A stretch of 64,000 nucleotides of DNA from Feifania hominis (GCF_014384765.1 NZ_JACRSP010000001.1:310001-374000); one strand, 5' to 3'; positions 49,978 through 60,116 are shown, counted from the stretch's first letter. Program-made: numbers and translations. The notes: a model not told the origin generated them from the sequence alone.

Positions 49978-51096
49978 TTACAGCTCCCGGTAATTGCCCA
50001 GGAGCTTGAAGAAAGGCAGCTCACACTCGAGCTGCAGCAGGATTGCCTGGATGTTCTTGTCGCGCAGGCTGCCCGAAAAGTCAAGATAAAAGGAGTAGGT
50101 AAAAGGGCTCTCCGGCATGGGGCGCGACTCGATCTTGAGCAGGTTCACGCCGTAGTCGCGAAAGACGTCGAGCACAAAGGCGAGCGCGCCGCGCTCGTGG
50201 GGAGTGTGCAAAACGACGCTGACCGTGTCGGCATCGGGCCCGCAGACCGGCGAGCGGGCAACGCGGATGAAGCGCGTGGTATTCGAGGCGGCATCGCGGA
50301 TGCCGCTGTGCAGAACGGGCAGGGCGAGATGTTCGGCTGTAAAGCGGTTGCACAGCGCCGCAATACCGGGGTCGCCGCGCTCCTGCACCAGCGCAGCGGC
50401 TCCGGCCGTATCCGAGCAGGAGCGAGGCGTCAGAGCGCGCTCCTTGAGCCATGCGGCACACTGGGAGAGCGCCTGCGGATGAGAGTAGACCTCGCGGACA
50501 GTGTCGTCGGAACCGGTGGAGACGAGGCAGTACTCGATGTCGAGCGTGGTCGCCTCGACAATGGAGAGCCGGTGCCTCAGCAGCAGATCGTAGACCTCGC
50601 GCACCGTACCGGCAGTGGAATTTTCAATGGGCACGACGCCGCAGTCGACTTCGCCCGAACCGACAAGACGAAAGACCTGCTCAAAGTCGACAGCGCTTTG
50701 AAGAGCCGCCTGCGGCAGAAGTTTGCAGGCCGCCTGGTGGGACCAGGAGCCGAAAGAGCCGTAGTAGGCGCAGCTGTCTTTGGGCTGAGCCTGTGTGAGC
50801 GCCGACATGCAGGCGGGGAGCCGCCCCGCGTCGACAAACGCGCGGTACTGCCGCTCGCGCGAGAGGAGAATGAGCGTGGTGAAAAAGGAGTCGCCGGCGC
50901 CCTGAAGCTCCTGTGGGAACCGGGTACGCAGACTCTCGTGGATGGCGGCCTCGCGCTCGCGGTTTAAAATGGCGCCGCCGTTTTCAAGCTTACTGCGCGC
51001 GACGTCGAGCGCGCAGCCCATGCGCTCGGCGAAGAGACGGGTGAGTTCTCCGTCGATGCGGTTGATGGTCTGCCGGATGGCATTCAAATCAGACAT
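49978..51096 (-). CDS. pheA: Bifunctional chorismate mutase/prephenate dehydratase
   Basis: This 372-residue protein makes phenylpyruvate from chorismate. Residues 1-85 are an AroQ-type chorismate mutase (LNAIRQTINRIDGELTRLFAERMGCALDVARSK). Prephenate dehydratase follows (YYGSFGSWSHQAA, GVVPIENSTAGTV, SNTTRFIRV with the catalytic TRF), and the end is an ACT domain (HERGALAFVLDVFRDYGVNLLKIESRPM), which usually senses phenylalanine. The start at 51096 overlaps the aroC stop by 8 bases. It gives the operon a phenylalanine branch; no tyrosine branch gene is in the window. Confidence 0.94.
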   Translation of the reverse strand: MSDLNAIRQTINRIDGELTRLFAERMGCALDVARSKLENGGAILNREREAAIHESLRTRFPQELQGAGDSFFTTLILLSRERQYRAFVDAGRLPACMSALTQAQPKDSCAYYGSFGSWSHQAACKLLPQAALQSAVDFEQVFRLVGSGEVDCGVVPIENSTAGTVREVYDLLLRHRLSIVEATTLDIEYCLVSTGSDDTVREVYSHPQALSQCAAWLKERALTPRSCSDTAGAAALVQERGDPGIAALCNRFTAEHLALPVLHSGIRDAASNTTRFIRVARSPVCGPDADTVSVVLHTPHERGALAFVLDVFRDYGVNLLKIESRPMPESPFTYSFYLDFSGSLRDKNIQAILLQLECELPFFKLLGNYREL

Positions 51097-52195
51097 TGGC
51101 AAGTCCCTCATAGCCGTACTCCTCGAGCAGCAGATCACACACGGCGATGGCTGCGGCATTCTCCACCACCGGCACGGCGCGGGGCACAACGCAGATGTCG
51201 TGCCGGCCGCGGACGACAAGCGTCTCCTCGTTGCCGCTTTTGAGATTGAGTGTGCGCTGGGGCTGCGCAATGGAGGAGATGGGCTTGAACGCTGCGCGAA
51301 AGACAATTGGCATGCCGGTGGTGATGCCGCCGAGAATGCCGCCGTTGTGGTTGAAGCGGGTTTTGATCTGGTCGTTTTCGCTGTAGTAGGGGTCGTTTGC
51401 CTCGCTGCCGCGAAGAGCGGCAATGCCGAAGCCCGAACCGAACTCCACGCCCTTGACGGCGGGAATGGAGAAGAGAAGCGACGAGAGGGCCGATTCCACG
51501 CTGCCAAACATCGGCGAGCCGCAGCCGGGCTTCATTCCCGTCACGGCGCACTCGACGACACCGCCGAGCGTATCACCAGCCGAGCGGGCAGCGCGTATGA
51601 GCGCGAGCATGCGTTCGCCCGCCTCAGCCGAGAGAACGGGCAGCTCGTTTTGCGCGATGCGCTCGGCCTCACCGCCGCCGATTCGGCAGAGGTCGAACAC
51701 CTCGTCCGCGACGTCGGCGATGCTCGCGATGTGGGCGATCAGCTCGATGCCGCGTGTGCGCAGAAAGGAGCGGCACAGGCTCCCCGCGAAGACCAGAGGA
51801 GCAGTCAGCCGGGCGGAAAAGTGGCCGCCTCCGCGCGGGTCGTTTGCCCCCTTGTAACGGACCATCGCGGGATAGTCGGCGTGGGAGGGCCGCGGCATGT
51901 CGGTCAGATTGTCATAGTCCTGCGAGTGGGTGTCGCCATTCTCCATGACGGCGCAGATGGGCGCGCCCGTGGTGCGCCCGTCGCGAATGCCGGAGAGAAT
52001 ACGAAAGTCGTCGGTCTCGTGACGCTTAGTGGAAAAGGCGCCGCCCGACGGACGCCGGCGTGCCATCTGCGCACGGATGAAGTCAAAATCCACCGCAACG
52101 CCGGCGGGAAACCCATCGACAACCGTGCCGATGGCCTCGCCGTGCGACTCGCCGAAAATGGATATGCGAAGCTGATTACCATAGATGGATGACAT
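51089..52195 (-). CDS. aroC: Chorismate synthase
   Basis: This 368-residue flavin-dependent enzyme makes chorismate from EPSP. The family signatures are IFGESHGEAIGTVVDGFPAG, the DFRILSGIRDGRTTGAPI region, and GGGHFSARLTAPLVFAGSL with RHDICVVPRAVPVVENAAA near the end. It lies 27 bases after aroB and overlaps pheA by 8 bases, in the middle of the aromatic operon. Confidence 0.96.
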   Translation of the reverse strand: MSSIYGNQLRISIFGESHGEAIGTVVDGFPAGVAVDFDFIRAQMARRRPSGGAFSTKRHETDDFRILSGIRDGRTTGAPICAVMENGDTHSQDYDNLTDMPRPSHADYPAMVRYKGANDPRGGGHFSARLTAPLVFAGSLCRSFLRTRGIELIAHIASIADVADEVFDLCRIGGGEAERIAQNELPVLSAEAGERMLALIRAARSAGDTLGGVVECAVTGMKPGCGSPMFGSVESALSSLLFSIPAVKGVEFGSGFGIAALRGSEANDPYYSENDQIKTRFNHNGGILGGITTGMPIVFRAAFKPISSIAQPQRTLNLKSGNEETLVVRGRHDICVVPRAVPVVENAAAIAVCDLLLEEYGYEGLANV

Positions 52196-52222
52196 GCAAA
52201 GGCCCTCCTGTTCAGACAGCGC

Positions 52223-53281
52223 TCAAAGGCACTGTCGCAGTAGTGAGTGAAAATCCTCCACGGGAATGGGGTGGATGACCGCCTCCCCAAAGCGGCGCAG
52301 AAGAATCAGCGAGAGGCTGCCGGAGAGATTTTTCTTGTCGTGCAGCGCCGCTTCGAATAGTTCATCGGCCGAGTGGGTGAGCGCGGTCGGCAGATTGTGG
52401 CGCTCGAGTAGGCGTACAAGCTGCGCCCGAGTACCGGCCTCGGTGACACCGAGCCTCTCGCCGATGGCGGCCGCGGCGACCATGCCGGCCGCCACCGCCT
52501 GCCCGTGGGTGTAGCCGGAGAAATTTGAGAGCTTTTCCTCGGCGTGGCCGAGGGTGTGACCGAAGTTCAGAATACCGCGAAGTCCCGTGTCGAGCGGGTC
52601 CGCCTCGACAACGTCGCGCTTGATGGCGACACAGCGGGCGATGAGGGCCTCGAGGGCCTCACCGTGGGGCCGCTCAAGAAGAAGCTGCTCCATCGCGGCG
52701 TCGCGGATGGCGGCGTACTTGATGACCTCGCCGAGCCCGTCCTCAAAAAAGACGCGGGGGAGTGTCGTGAGAAGCTCCGGGTCGATGAGAACTGCGACCG
52801 GGTTGTGAAACGCCCCGACGAGATTTTTGCCGAACGGCGTGTCGACGCCGGTTTTGCCCCCCACGGAGGAGTCGACCTGGGAGAGAAGCGTCGTCGGAAT
52901 CTGAACATAGGGTATGCCGCGCAGATAGGTGGCACTGGCAAAGCCGGTCATGTCGCCGGTGACGCCGCCGCCGAGCGCGCAGAGCAGATCCGACCGGGTG
53001 AGACCGTTCTCGCTGAGAAACCGGTAGAGCTGCCCGATGGTGTCGAGCGTCTTCGACTGCTCCCCGGCGGGAAAGACAAACAGGTGAGTCTGAAAACCCG
53101 CGGCTTCAAGACCCGCCAACAGTCCGCCCGCATAGAGCCCGGCGACATTGGAATCGGTGACCACCGCCACGCGCCGGCCGCTCACAAGCGGCAGGGCGGT
53201 GTGCGCGACACGGGCAAAGCAGCCGCTCTCAATGATAATTTCATAGGGGTGGTCAAACCCCGCGCAGGATATGGTTGTCAT
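52223..53281 (-). CDS. aroB: 3-dehydroquinate synthase
   Basis: This 352-residue NAD- and metal-dependent enzyme closes the ring of DAHP. Diagnostic segments are AVVTDSNVAGLYA, FPAGEQSKTLDTI, LGGGVTGDMTGFAS, TTLLSQVDSSVGGKTGVD and GILNFGHTLGHAEE with the metal-binding histidines. The start is 11 bases after the DAHP synthase stop, the first link of the operon. Confidence 0.96.
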   Translation of the reverse strand: MTTISCAGFDHPYEIIIESGCFARVAHTALPLVSGRRVAVVTDSNVAGLYAGGLLAGLEAAGFQTHLFVFPAGEQSKTLDTIGQLYRFLSENGLTRSDLLCALGGGVTGDMTGFASATYLRGIPYVQIPTTLLSQVDSSVGGKTGVDTPFGKNLVGAFHNPVAVLIDPELLTTLPRVFFEDGLGEVIKYAAIRDAAMEQLLLERPHGEALEALIARCVAIKRDVVEADPLDTGLRGILNFGHTLGHAEEKLSNFSGYTHGQAVAAGMVAAAAIGERLGVTEAGTRAQLVRLLERHNLPTALTHSADELFEAALHDKKNLSGSLSLILLRRFGEAVIHPIPVEDFHSLLRQCL

Positions 53282-53292
53282 GGCATGTCCCT

Positions 53293-54312
<1,020 letters not shown>

Positions 54313-54364
54313 GTTACGTTCTCTCCTTTAAACGCGCGTGGACGCGCGTCTTCGTCTTATTAAA

Positions 54365-54393
54365 ATAATATCGAAAGAACTTGTTTTTTTCAA
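54365..54393 (-). promoter_or_regulatory. Promoter of the aromatic operon
   Basis: On the minus strand, TTGAAA (54388-54393), 17 bases and TATTAT (54365-54370). The leader between it and the DAHP synthase gene is only about 45 bases with one short hairpin (ACGCGCGT arms), so no T-box or long attenuator fits. Confidence 0.8.
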
Positions 54394-54472
54394 TTGATTG
54401 ATGTGAAGAATATTTGGAAATTGATGCGCTCCATTCTGGGTAAATAGCCGTCAAAAAGGAAGAAAAAGGAGC

Positions 54473-54501
54473 TTTACAGAACAAATGTTTGGTTTTATAA
54501 T
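54473..54501 (+). promoter_or_regulatory. Promoter of dinB
   Basis: TTTACA (54473-54478), 17 bases and TATAAT (54496-54501). No LexA box was recognised around it. Confidence 0.75.
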
Positions 54502-54525
54502 GATCTTCAGAGAGGAGGAACCGGC

Positions 54526-55770
54526 ATGCAGCGTGAGATTCTGCACTGTGATCTGAACAATTTTTACGCCTCGGTGGAATGTCTCTACAACCCGCGCATC
54601 CGGGAGCTTCCGGTCGCGGTCTGCGGCAGCGTGGAGCTGCGCCACGGCATTGTACTGGCCAAGAACATGGCGGCCAAGGCCTGCGGTGTCAAGACGGGCG
54701 AGCCGGTCTGGGCGGCGAAGCGCAAGTGTGCCAATCTTGTGGTGGTGCCGCCGAACCGTGAGCGCTATCTGAGTATGAGCGCGTCGGCGCGCGCGATCTA
54801 CGAGCGCCACAGCGGCTTTGTCGAATCGTTCGGCATCGACGAGTGTTGGCTCGACGTCACAGGCTCGCCCGAGCCCGGCGGCGGGGAACAGATTGCCGAG
54901 CGCATCCGCCGGGAGATCCGCGAGGAGCTCGGCATCACGGTCTCGGTTGGCGTGTCCTATAATAAGATTTTTGCCAAGATGGGCAGCGACTACAAAAAGC
55001 CGGATGCGGTGACGGTCATCACGCGCCAGAACTACCGCGAGCTTCTCTGGCCGCTGCCGGTGCGCGAGCTGCTCTTCGTCGGGCGGGCGACCGAGAGCAA
55101 GCTCCACACGATGGGGCTCTACACCATTGGCCAGCTTGCGGGGTGTGACCCGGCGTACCTGATGCACCGCCTGGGAAAAAACGGCTATATGCTCTGGCTC
55201 TTTTCAAACGGCCGCGATGAGAGCGCCGTTATGCCGAGCGATTATGTCGATGAGCCGAAGAGTGTGGGCAACAGCATGACGCTCCCGCGGGATATCACGA
55301 GCCGGCGCGAGGCGGAGGTGACGCTGACGCTGCTCGCCGACAGTGTGGCAAAGCGGCTGCGCCGCGCGCGCAAGGTGGCGCGGATCATCCAGGTCTCGGT
55401 CAAGGACAATGAGCTCTTCTCGCGCGAATATGAGAGCCTGCTGCCCGAGCCGTCGGCCTCGGCTGCGGCGCTCACAGCCTGCGCGGCCGGACTCTTTGGC
55501 GCGCGCTACCAATGGGAGAGGCCGGTGCGCGCGATGGGGCTTCGCGCGGTGGAACTGCTCGACGAGGACACTCCCGTGCAGCTCGATTTGGAGCAGTATG
55601 CCCGCAGCCAGCTCAGACAGGAGAAGATTGAGCGCAGCATGGATGAGATCCGCCGCCGCTTCGGCGTGCGGGCCATCACGCGCGGCTGCCTGCTCGACGG
55701 GTCGGTGACGGGGACGATCTCCCCGGCGGATGACAACATCGTCCACCCGGTGGCATTTCGAAAGAGGTGA
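54526..55770 (+). CDS. dinB: DNA polymerase IV/Y-family polymerase
   Basis: This 414-residue Y-family polymerase copies damaged DNA. The catalytic motifs are LHCDLNNFYASVE, the SFGIDECWLDVTGS pair of acidic residues and the VSVGVSYNKIFAKMGSDYKKPD palm segment. Helix-hairpin-helix and little-finger regions follow (ATESKLHTMGLYTIGQLA and the SREYESLL region). It belongs to the UmuC/DinB group of Firmicutes. The promoter lies directly upstream, and a small gene follows in the same transcript. Confidence 0.94.
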   Translation: MQREILHCDLNNFYASVECLYNPRIRELPVAVCGSVELRHGIVLAKNMAAKACGVKTGEPVWAAKRKCANLVVVPPNRERYLSMSASARAIYERHSGFVESFGIDECWLDVTGSPEPGGGEQIAERIRREIREELGITVSVGVSYNKIFAKMGSDYKKPDAVTVITRQNYRELLWPLPVRELLFVGRATESKLHTMGLYTIGQLAGCDPAYLMHRLGKNGYMLWLFSNGRDESAVMPSDYVDEPKSVGNSMTLPRDITSRREAEVTLTLLADSVAKRLRRARKVARIIQVSVKDNELFSREYESLLPEPSASAAALTACAAGLFGARYQWERPVRAMGLRAVELLDEDTPVQLDLEQYARSQLRQEKIERSMDEIRRRFGVRAITRGCLLDGSVTGTISPADDNIVHPVAFRKR

Positions 55771-55775
55771 GTGTC

Positions 55776-56012
55776 TTGAGAAAGGTCTATGTCAAGGTCA
55801 ACGCCGACTTCGACAGCGCCGGAAACATCATTCCCCGGGTCATCACCTGGGAGGACGGCAGACGTTACAGCGTCGATCGCGTGACCGAGTGCCGGCCGGC
55901 GGCAAGTCTCAAGGTCGGCGGCCACGGGCTGCGCTACCGCTGCCGCATCGGGCGCATGGAGAGCTATCTGTTCTACGAGGAGGGAAAGTGGTTTGTGGAG
56001 GCCAAGCAGTAG
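55776..56012 (+). CDS. Small protein downstream of dinB, unknown function
   Basis: This 78-residue protein reads RKVYVKVNADFDSAGNIIPR, then VITWEDGRRYSVDRVTECRPAAS and a GLRYRCRIGRMESYLFYEEGKWFVEAK end. The pattern of alternating beta strands and the final FYEEGKWFVE suggest a small beta-barrel. The start is a TTG at 55776, with GAGGTGA upstream overlapping the dinB stop codon. Its tight link to dinB suggests a partner role in lesion bypass, but I know of no tested function. Confidence 0.75.
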   Translation: MRKVYVKVNADFDSAGNIIPRVITWEDGRRYSVDRVTECRPAASLKVGGHGLRYRCRIGRMESYLFYEEGKWFVEAKQ

Positions 56013-56028
56013 CGGGCCTCTTTTTTTG
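55998..56028 (+). terminator. Terminator of the dinB unit
   Basis: GAGGCC and GGGCCTC pair around AAGCAGTAGC, followed by seven Ts. It overlaps the last codons of the small gene. Confidence 0.8.
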
Positions 56029-56032
56029 CCGC

Positions 56033-56061
56033 TTGAAGCGGCGCGCCTTTTCCGGTATGAT
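56033..56061 (+). promoter_or_regulatory. Promoter of the SanA-like gene
   Basis: TTGAAG (56033-56038), 17 bases and TATGAT (56056-56061), 22 bases before the start codon. Confidence 0.7.
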
Positions 56062-56083
56062 AGGCGTATGAGGTGGAGAGACG

Positions 56084-56776
56084 ATGAACAAAAGCGCAAA
56101 GATCATTCGAAGAGTTCTGCTTGCGGCAGGTATTGCGCTGCTCGCGATTATCCTTGTGACGGGGTTGATCTACCTGCGGGTGGAGCGCATCGGCAGCCGG
56201 GAGCTCTATGACATCGGGCAGAGCGATCAGATTGTCGCCGCCGACGCCATTCTGGTGCTGGGGGCCTATGTGCGCCCGGACGGCAGCGTCTCAACCATGC
56301 TGCAGGACCGCCTCGATTACGCTCTCGCGCTCTATGAGGCGGGCCTGGCGCCGAAGATCATCGTCTCAGGAGACCACGGAAGAGAGTCGTACGACGAGGT
56401 CAACGCCATGCGCGAGTACCTGCAGCAGCGCGGTGTGCCGCGCGGAGACATCTTCATGGACCACGCAGGTTTTTCCACCTACGAGTCGATCTACCGTGCG
56501 CGGGATGTATTTCTGGCCGAGCGTGTCATCATCGTGTCCCAGCGCTTTCATGTGGTGCGGGCGCTCTACATCGCCGACCGCCTCGGCCTCGACGCGGCCG
56601 GTGTCAACAGCGACCCGCGCGAGTACGCGGGAATTGTGAAAAACGAGATCCGCGAGATCGGCGCGCGTGTCAAGGCATTCTGGCAGGCCGAGATTCTCCG
56701 GCCGAAGCCGACCTATCTCGGAGAGGAGATTCCGGTCTGGGGAGACGGGGCAATCACCGATGACGGAAAGACCTGA
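56084..56776 (+). CDS. SanA/YdcF-family membrane protein (DUF218)
   Basis: This 230-residue protein has one N-terminal membrane anchor (RVLLAAGIALLAIILVTGLIYL) and a DUF218 domain: ADAILVLGAYVRPDGSVSTMLQDRLDYALALYEAGLAPKIIVSGDHG, then FMDHAGFSTYESIYRARDVF and RVIIVSQRFHVVRALYIA. SanA of enteric bacteria affects envelope permeability and vancomycin resistance; the biochemical reaction is unknown. It has its own promoter and a GGAGAG ribosome site. Confidence 0.88.
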   Translation: MNKSAKIIRRVLLAAGIALLAIILVTGLIYLRVERIGSRELYDIGQSDQIVAADAILVLGAYVRPDGSVSTMLQDRLDYALALYEAGLAPKIIVSGDHGRESYDEVNAMREYLQQRGVPRGDIFMDHAGFSTYESIYRARDVFLAERVIIVSQRFHVVRALYIADRLGLDAAGVNSDPREYAGIVKNEIREIGARVKAFWQAEILRPKPTYLGEEIPVWGDGAITDDGKT

Positions 56777-56890
56777 TAAAAGAGTGTTTCATCAACGGTA
56801 AGAGCCGCTGACAGGAGCTTTGTCTGGCGCCGGAATGGCGTTACCACACCGGAGGATGCCGGTGAAAAAATGCAAAAGCAGGGGTGGCTT

Positions 56891-58210
56891 ATGCAGGAAG
56901 TAGAGCTCATCAAGACAGACGGCAAAACCCGGCGCTTTCGCAATCTGACCTATCGCAAAACGCGAAAATACATCCTGCGGGAGGCCTTCTCTGCACAGAT
57001 GTTCTATGTGCTGATGACGGGCTCCTTTCTCGCGGGCTATCTCGAGTATCTGGGCCTTGACGCGAACACCTCGGCGGTGCTCATGCAGCTGCCCTATCTC
57101 GCGGCGGCGGTGCAGCTGATCGCGCCGCTGTTCTATGAGAGCAGGAGCCACCGCATGAAGTATTTCATCGGGCTCTTTGTCGCCTATCGCATGCTGGTGG
57201 CGGGAATCGGTCTGCTCGCTCTGGTGCGGGGCAGTGCCGCGCTGCGCGCGGCGGGCTTCTGTGCGCTGATTCTCTCGGGGTACTCGTGCAACTACTTCGG
57301 AGAGCCGGCTTTCAACGAATTTTTGACAAACGTTGTTCCGGCAAAGCTGCGCGGGCGCTTCATGTCCCGGCGCGACGCCTGTATGATCGCGGGCGGCGCC
57401 GTCTCGAGTATCGTGATGGGGCAGGTGCTCGACCGCTTTCGCGGCGCGGACAGAGCAGGGCTCGGCTACACGGTGCTCTTCGCCGTGGCGGCAGTTGTCA
57501 TTGTAGTGAACTTCATCTGTATGAGCCGCTTTTGTGAGCCGCCGGTGCGAACAGGTCGTGTCAGACTTCGCCTTGCGGATGTCTTTCGCATCCCGCTGTC
57601 AAACCCGGGCTACCGGAAGTTCATCCTCTTTCACATCATCTACAACTTCAGCGTCTATGTGGCGTTTGCCTACTACAGCATCTACCAGGTGAGAAACCTC
57701 GGGCTGCCCTATACGGTCATCTCACTTCTGTCGCTCGCGGAGAATCTCGCGCGGGTGTTCGCGTCGCGCTACTGGGGCCGGCAGCCGAGCCGCCGCAGTC
57801 TGCCGCAGGTGCTGCTGCGCGCCATTGTGATTCTCGCGGTGATCCACTGCCTGTGGATCGTCATGTGTCCGGCAACGGCCCCGTTTTTGCTGCCTGTGGT
57901 TCACATCGGCGGTGGGTTCGCGTGGGCGGGAGTTGCGGTGAGTCTGCTGACGGTGAACTTTCTGTTTGCCCCGCGCAAGTCGCGCACGGTCTACTTTGCG
58001 CTCAACGCCTGCACCGGCCTTGTGACGGGCTTTTTGGCCTCCCTCGTGGGCTCGGCGATTGGGAGAGCGCTCATCGGAAAAAGTCTGCGCCTCGGGCCGC
58101 TTCTGCTCACCGGGGAAAACGTGATCTTTCTCGTGTCGGGCTTCGGCCTGCTCGCCACCGCGCTCTATGTCAAATGTGTGCTGCGGGAGGACGCTGTGAC
58201 GGCCGACTGA
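56891..58210 (+). CDS. MFS-family transporter
   Basis: This 439-residue protein has about eleven to twelve hydrophobic segments, arranged as two halves around a loop near residue 220 (RVRLRLADVFRIPLSNPGYRKF). VPAKLRGRFMSRRDACMIAGG in the first half carries the basic loop typical of the major facilitator superfamily. A soluble N-terminus of 35 residues precedes the first helix. AGGGGTGG lies at good distance from the ATG at 56891; an ATG at 56870 is less well placed. The substrate is unknown; it resembles uncharacterised MFS proteins of Clostridia. Confidence 0.85.
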   Translation: MQEVELIKTDGKTRRFRNLTYRKTRKYILREAFSAQMFYVLMTGSFLAGYLEYLGLDANTSAVLMQLPYLAAAVQLIAPLFYESRSHRMKYFIGLFVAYRMLVAGIGLLALVRGSAALRAAGFCALILSGYSCNYFGEPAFNEFLTNVVPAKLRGRFMSRRDACMIAGGAVSSIVMGQVLDRFRGADRAGLGYTVLFAVAAVVIVVNFICMSRFCEPPVRTGRVRLRLADVFRIPLSNPGYRKFILFHIIYNFSVYVAFAYYSIYQVRNLGLPYTVISLLSLAENLARVFASRYWGRQPSRRSLPQVLLRAIVILAVIHCLWIVMCPATAPFLLPVVHIGGGFAWAGVAVSLLTVNFLFAPRKSRTVYFALNACTGLVTGFLASLVGSAIGRALIGKSLRLGPLLLTGENVIFLVSGFGLLATALYVKCVLREDAVTAD

Positions 58211-58294
58211 TTCGCACGAGGAGTGCGGGCAGCCCCGGGCTATCATAAACCAACAACAGGGCCGCCTGCAGGGCGGCCCGCTCACGGAGGAGAT

Positions 58295-59083
58295 ATGGAT
58301 TTTTCAGACAGAATGGGACGTGTCGGCGTCGACGGGGAGCAGCGGCTGCTGCTGCGGCGCGCGGAGGAACTCGTCGAGCGCGCCGAACGCAGCGGCCGGG
58401 CGGTGTCCCGCCACTTCTACACCCCGGCGGAGCAGGAGTTGATCGCGGGCGCTTTCAGAGGCCGAACACCGCTCACTCTGGAGTTTGACGGGGGCTATGA
58501 GGGAGCGGAGCGGCGCATGCTGCTGCTCTATGAGCAGGGGGAGATAAGACCCGAGCCGCCGCTGACAGCAGTGGCAATCGAGTTCCCAGCCCGCGCGGCG
58601 GTACCGGCCCACAGGGACTATCTCGGCAGCCTCATGGGGCTCAATCTCAAGCGTGAGACCATCGGCGACATCCTGGCCTGTCCGCAGTCGCCCGGCATTG
58701 TCTTTGCGGCGGACGCAGTCTGTGGTGTGCTCTATGAGGAGCTGCGCGAAATTGGCCGCACTCCCGTCACAGCGCGCCCGGCGCGCCTGGAGGAGATTGT
58801 CGTGCCCGAGCCGGACGGCATTCTGAAAAGAGCGACAGTTGCCTCTCTTCGCCTCGACAGCGTGGCGGCCGAGGGCTTTGGCCTCTCGCGCACGCGCATG
58901 GCCGCACTCATCGCCGCGGGCGGGCTTCAGCTCAATTTCAGACCGTGCGAGAGCCCCTCGCGGGAGGTCGGCGAGGGAGATGTTTTCTCAGTGCGCGGCA
59001 GGGGGCGCGTAGTGCTCACCCACGTCGGGGGGAACTCGAAAAAGGGGCGCACCTTTGTGGAGCTTACCTGCTTTTTGCGCTGA
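58295..59083 (+). CDS. ylmH: YlmH-like RNA-binding protein with S4 domain
   Basis: This 262-residue protein has the YlmH layout: an N-terminal domain with RHFYTPAEQELIAGAF, a middle RRM-like domain with YLGSLMGLNLKRETIGDILACPQSPGIVFAA, and a C-terminal S4 RNA-binding domain (LRLDSVAAEGFGLSRTRMAALIAAGGLQLNFRPC then GEGDVFSVRGRGRVVL). YlmH helps rescue stalled ribosomes and is usually in a division gene cluster; here it is next to an MFS gene. GGAGGAG precedes the start. Confidence 0.9.
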   Translation: MDFSDRMGRVGVDGEQRLLLRRAEELVERAERSGRAVSRHFYTPAEQELIAGAFRGRTPLTLEFDGGYEGAERRMLLLYEQGEIRPEPPLTAVAIEFPARAAVPAHRDYLGSLMGLNLKRETIGDILACPQSPGIVFAADAVCGVLYEELREIGRTPVTARPARLEEIVVPEPDGILKRATVASLRLDSVAAEGFGLSRTRMAALIAAGGLQLNFRPCESPSREVGEGDVFSVRGRGRVVLTHVGGNSKKGRTFVELTCFLR

Positions 59084-59091
59084 AAGGCGCT

Positions 59092-59120
59092 TTGGGCGGC
59101 GGGAATGTTCCCGCCGCCCA
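59092..59120 (+). terminator. Hairpin after ylmH
   Basis: GGGCGGCGGGAA and TTCCCGCCGCCC form a perfect stem around TG; no T-run follows. Confidence 0.7.
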
Positions 59121-59309
59121 TGGCGCCAAAATATATAAAGCGAACGTTCGGCACGGTTTCTTTGGCGGCATCCTCAAGGGTTCAAACGCCGTGCCAACGG
59201 CCCGCCTGTTGCCGCCCTTTTAATAGAGTATGAGACGGGCGGCGGTTTGTGATTGTGCGCGGGCCCGTTGCCGGGCGGCTATTTTGAAAAAACGCCGTTC
59301 TTTTTTCGG
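59121..59309. other. Non-coding stretch before rpe
   Basis: No gene is supported. GCCGTGCCAACGGC-like and CCCGTTGCCGGG-like inverted pieces are present. The rpe promoter lies at its end. Confidence 0.4.
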
Positions 59310-59338
59310 TTGACTTCACCTGGCAAAGCTCATACAAT
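59310..59338 (+). promoter_or_regulatory. Promoter of rpe
   Basis: TTGACT (59310-59315), 17 bases and TACAAT (59333-59338). Confidence 0.75.
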
Positions 59339-59376
59339 AAAATCAGCCAAATCAAAAAAGTGAGGGATTTTTTAAG

Positions 59377-60033
59377 ATGATGAAAATAGCTCCTTCCGTG
59401 CTGACTGCCGACTTTGCGCGTCTCGGAGACGAGGTCGTCGCCGCGGCGAAGGCCGGCGCAGACTATATGCACCTCGATGTGATGGACGGTGTGTTTGTAC
59501 CAAACATGTCCTTTGGGCAGGACATCATCAAGTGTCTGCGTCCGCTGACCGACATCACATTCGATGTACACCTGATGATTGTCGAGCCAGAGCGCTACAT
59601 CGACGAGTACCTCAAGGCCGGGGCAGACATTTTGACTTTCCACTACGAGAGCACCGAGCGCCACGATGAGATCATCGACCGCATTCATGCGGCGGGCGTC
59701 CGGGCCGGTATGGTCATTAAACCCAAGACCCCGGTGAGCGTTTTGGAGCGGTTTGCAGAGAAACTCGACCTGATTTTGATCATGTCAGTTGAACCCGGCT
59801 TCGGCGGGCAGTCTTTCATGCCGGAGAGCCTTGAAAAGCTGCGCCAGGCCCGTGCGCTGATTGAAAAAACCGGCCGCGAAATCGACCTTGAAATCGACGG
59901 CGGCATCAAGAGTCACAACATTGGTCTTGTTGCCGAGGCGGGCGCAAATGTCGCAGTTGTCGGCTCGGCGGTCTACAACGGCGGCGACTACGTCGAGAAC
60001 ATCCGTGCCCTGCGTGCGGCGGCCGGCAAGTGA
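59377..60033 (+). CDS. rpe: Ribulose-phosphate 3-epimerase
   Basis: This 218-residue TIM-barrel enzyme interconverts ribulose-5-phosphate and xylulose-5-phosphate. KIAPSVLTADFARLGDEV, MHLDVMDGVFVPNMSFG, DVHLMIVEPERYI, LIMSVEPGFGGQSFM and LEIDGGIKSHNIG are the metal- and phosphate-binding segments. The start is ATGATG at 59377 (or 59380), with GAGGG ten bases ahead. It supplies pentose phosphates, including those needed to make erythrose-4-phosphate for the aromatic operon. Confidence 0.96.
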   Translation: MMKIAPSVLTADFARLGDEVVAAAKAGADYMHLDVMDGVFVPNMSFGQDIIKCLRPLTDITFDVHLMIVEPERYIDEYLKAGADILTFHYESTERHDEIIDRIHAAGVRAGMVIKPKTPVSVLERFAEKLDLILIMSVEPGFGGQSFMPESLEKLRQARALIEKTGREIDLEIDGGIKSHNIGLVAEAGANVAVVGSAVYNGGDYVENIRALRAAAGK

Positions 60034-60116
60034 GACACAGAATAGAGAGCTGTGGGGGTGGTGTCATGGCCCCGTTGGTTTGTGGGAAAATGACACCCGG
60101 TCAAAAGTGGAAGATA

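Noticed and set aside
48793..50967. Long plus-strand open frame (724 codons) over aroA and pheA
   Set aside because: It is antisense to two well-recognised enzymes and shows no motif or ribosome site. It is a composition artefact.
54313..54364. T-box or attenuator before the aromatic operon
   Set aside because: The leader after the promoter is only about 45 bases with one short GC stem; no T-box sequence, leader peptide or terminator is present.
54460..54525. LexA (SOS) box upstream of dinB
   Set aside because: No GAAC-N4-GTTC-like site was found around the promoter, so damage control by LexA is not claimed.
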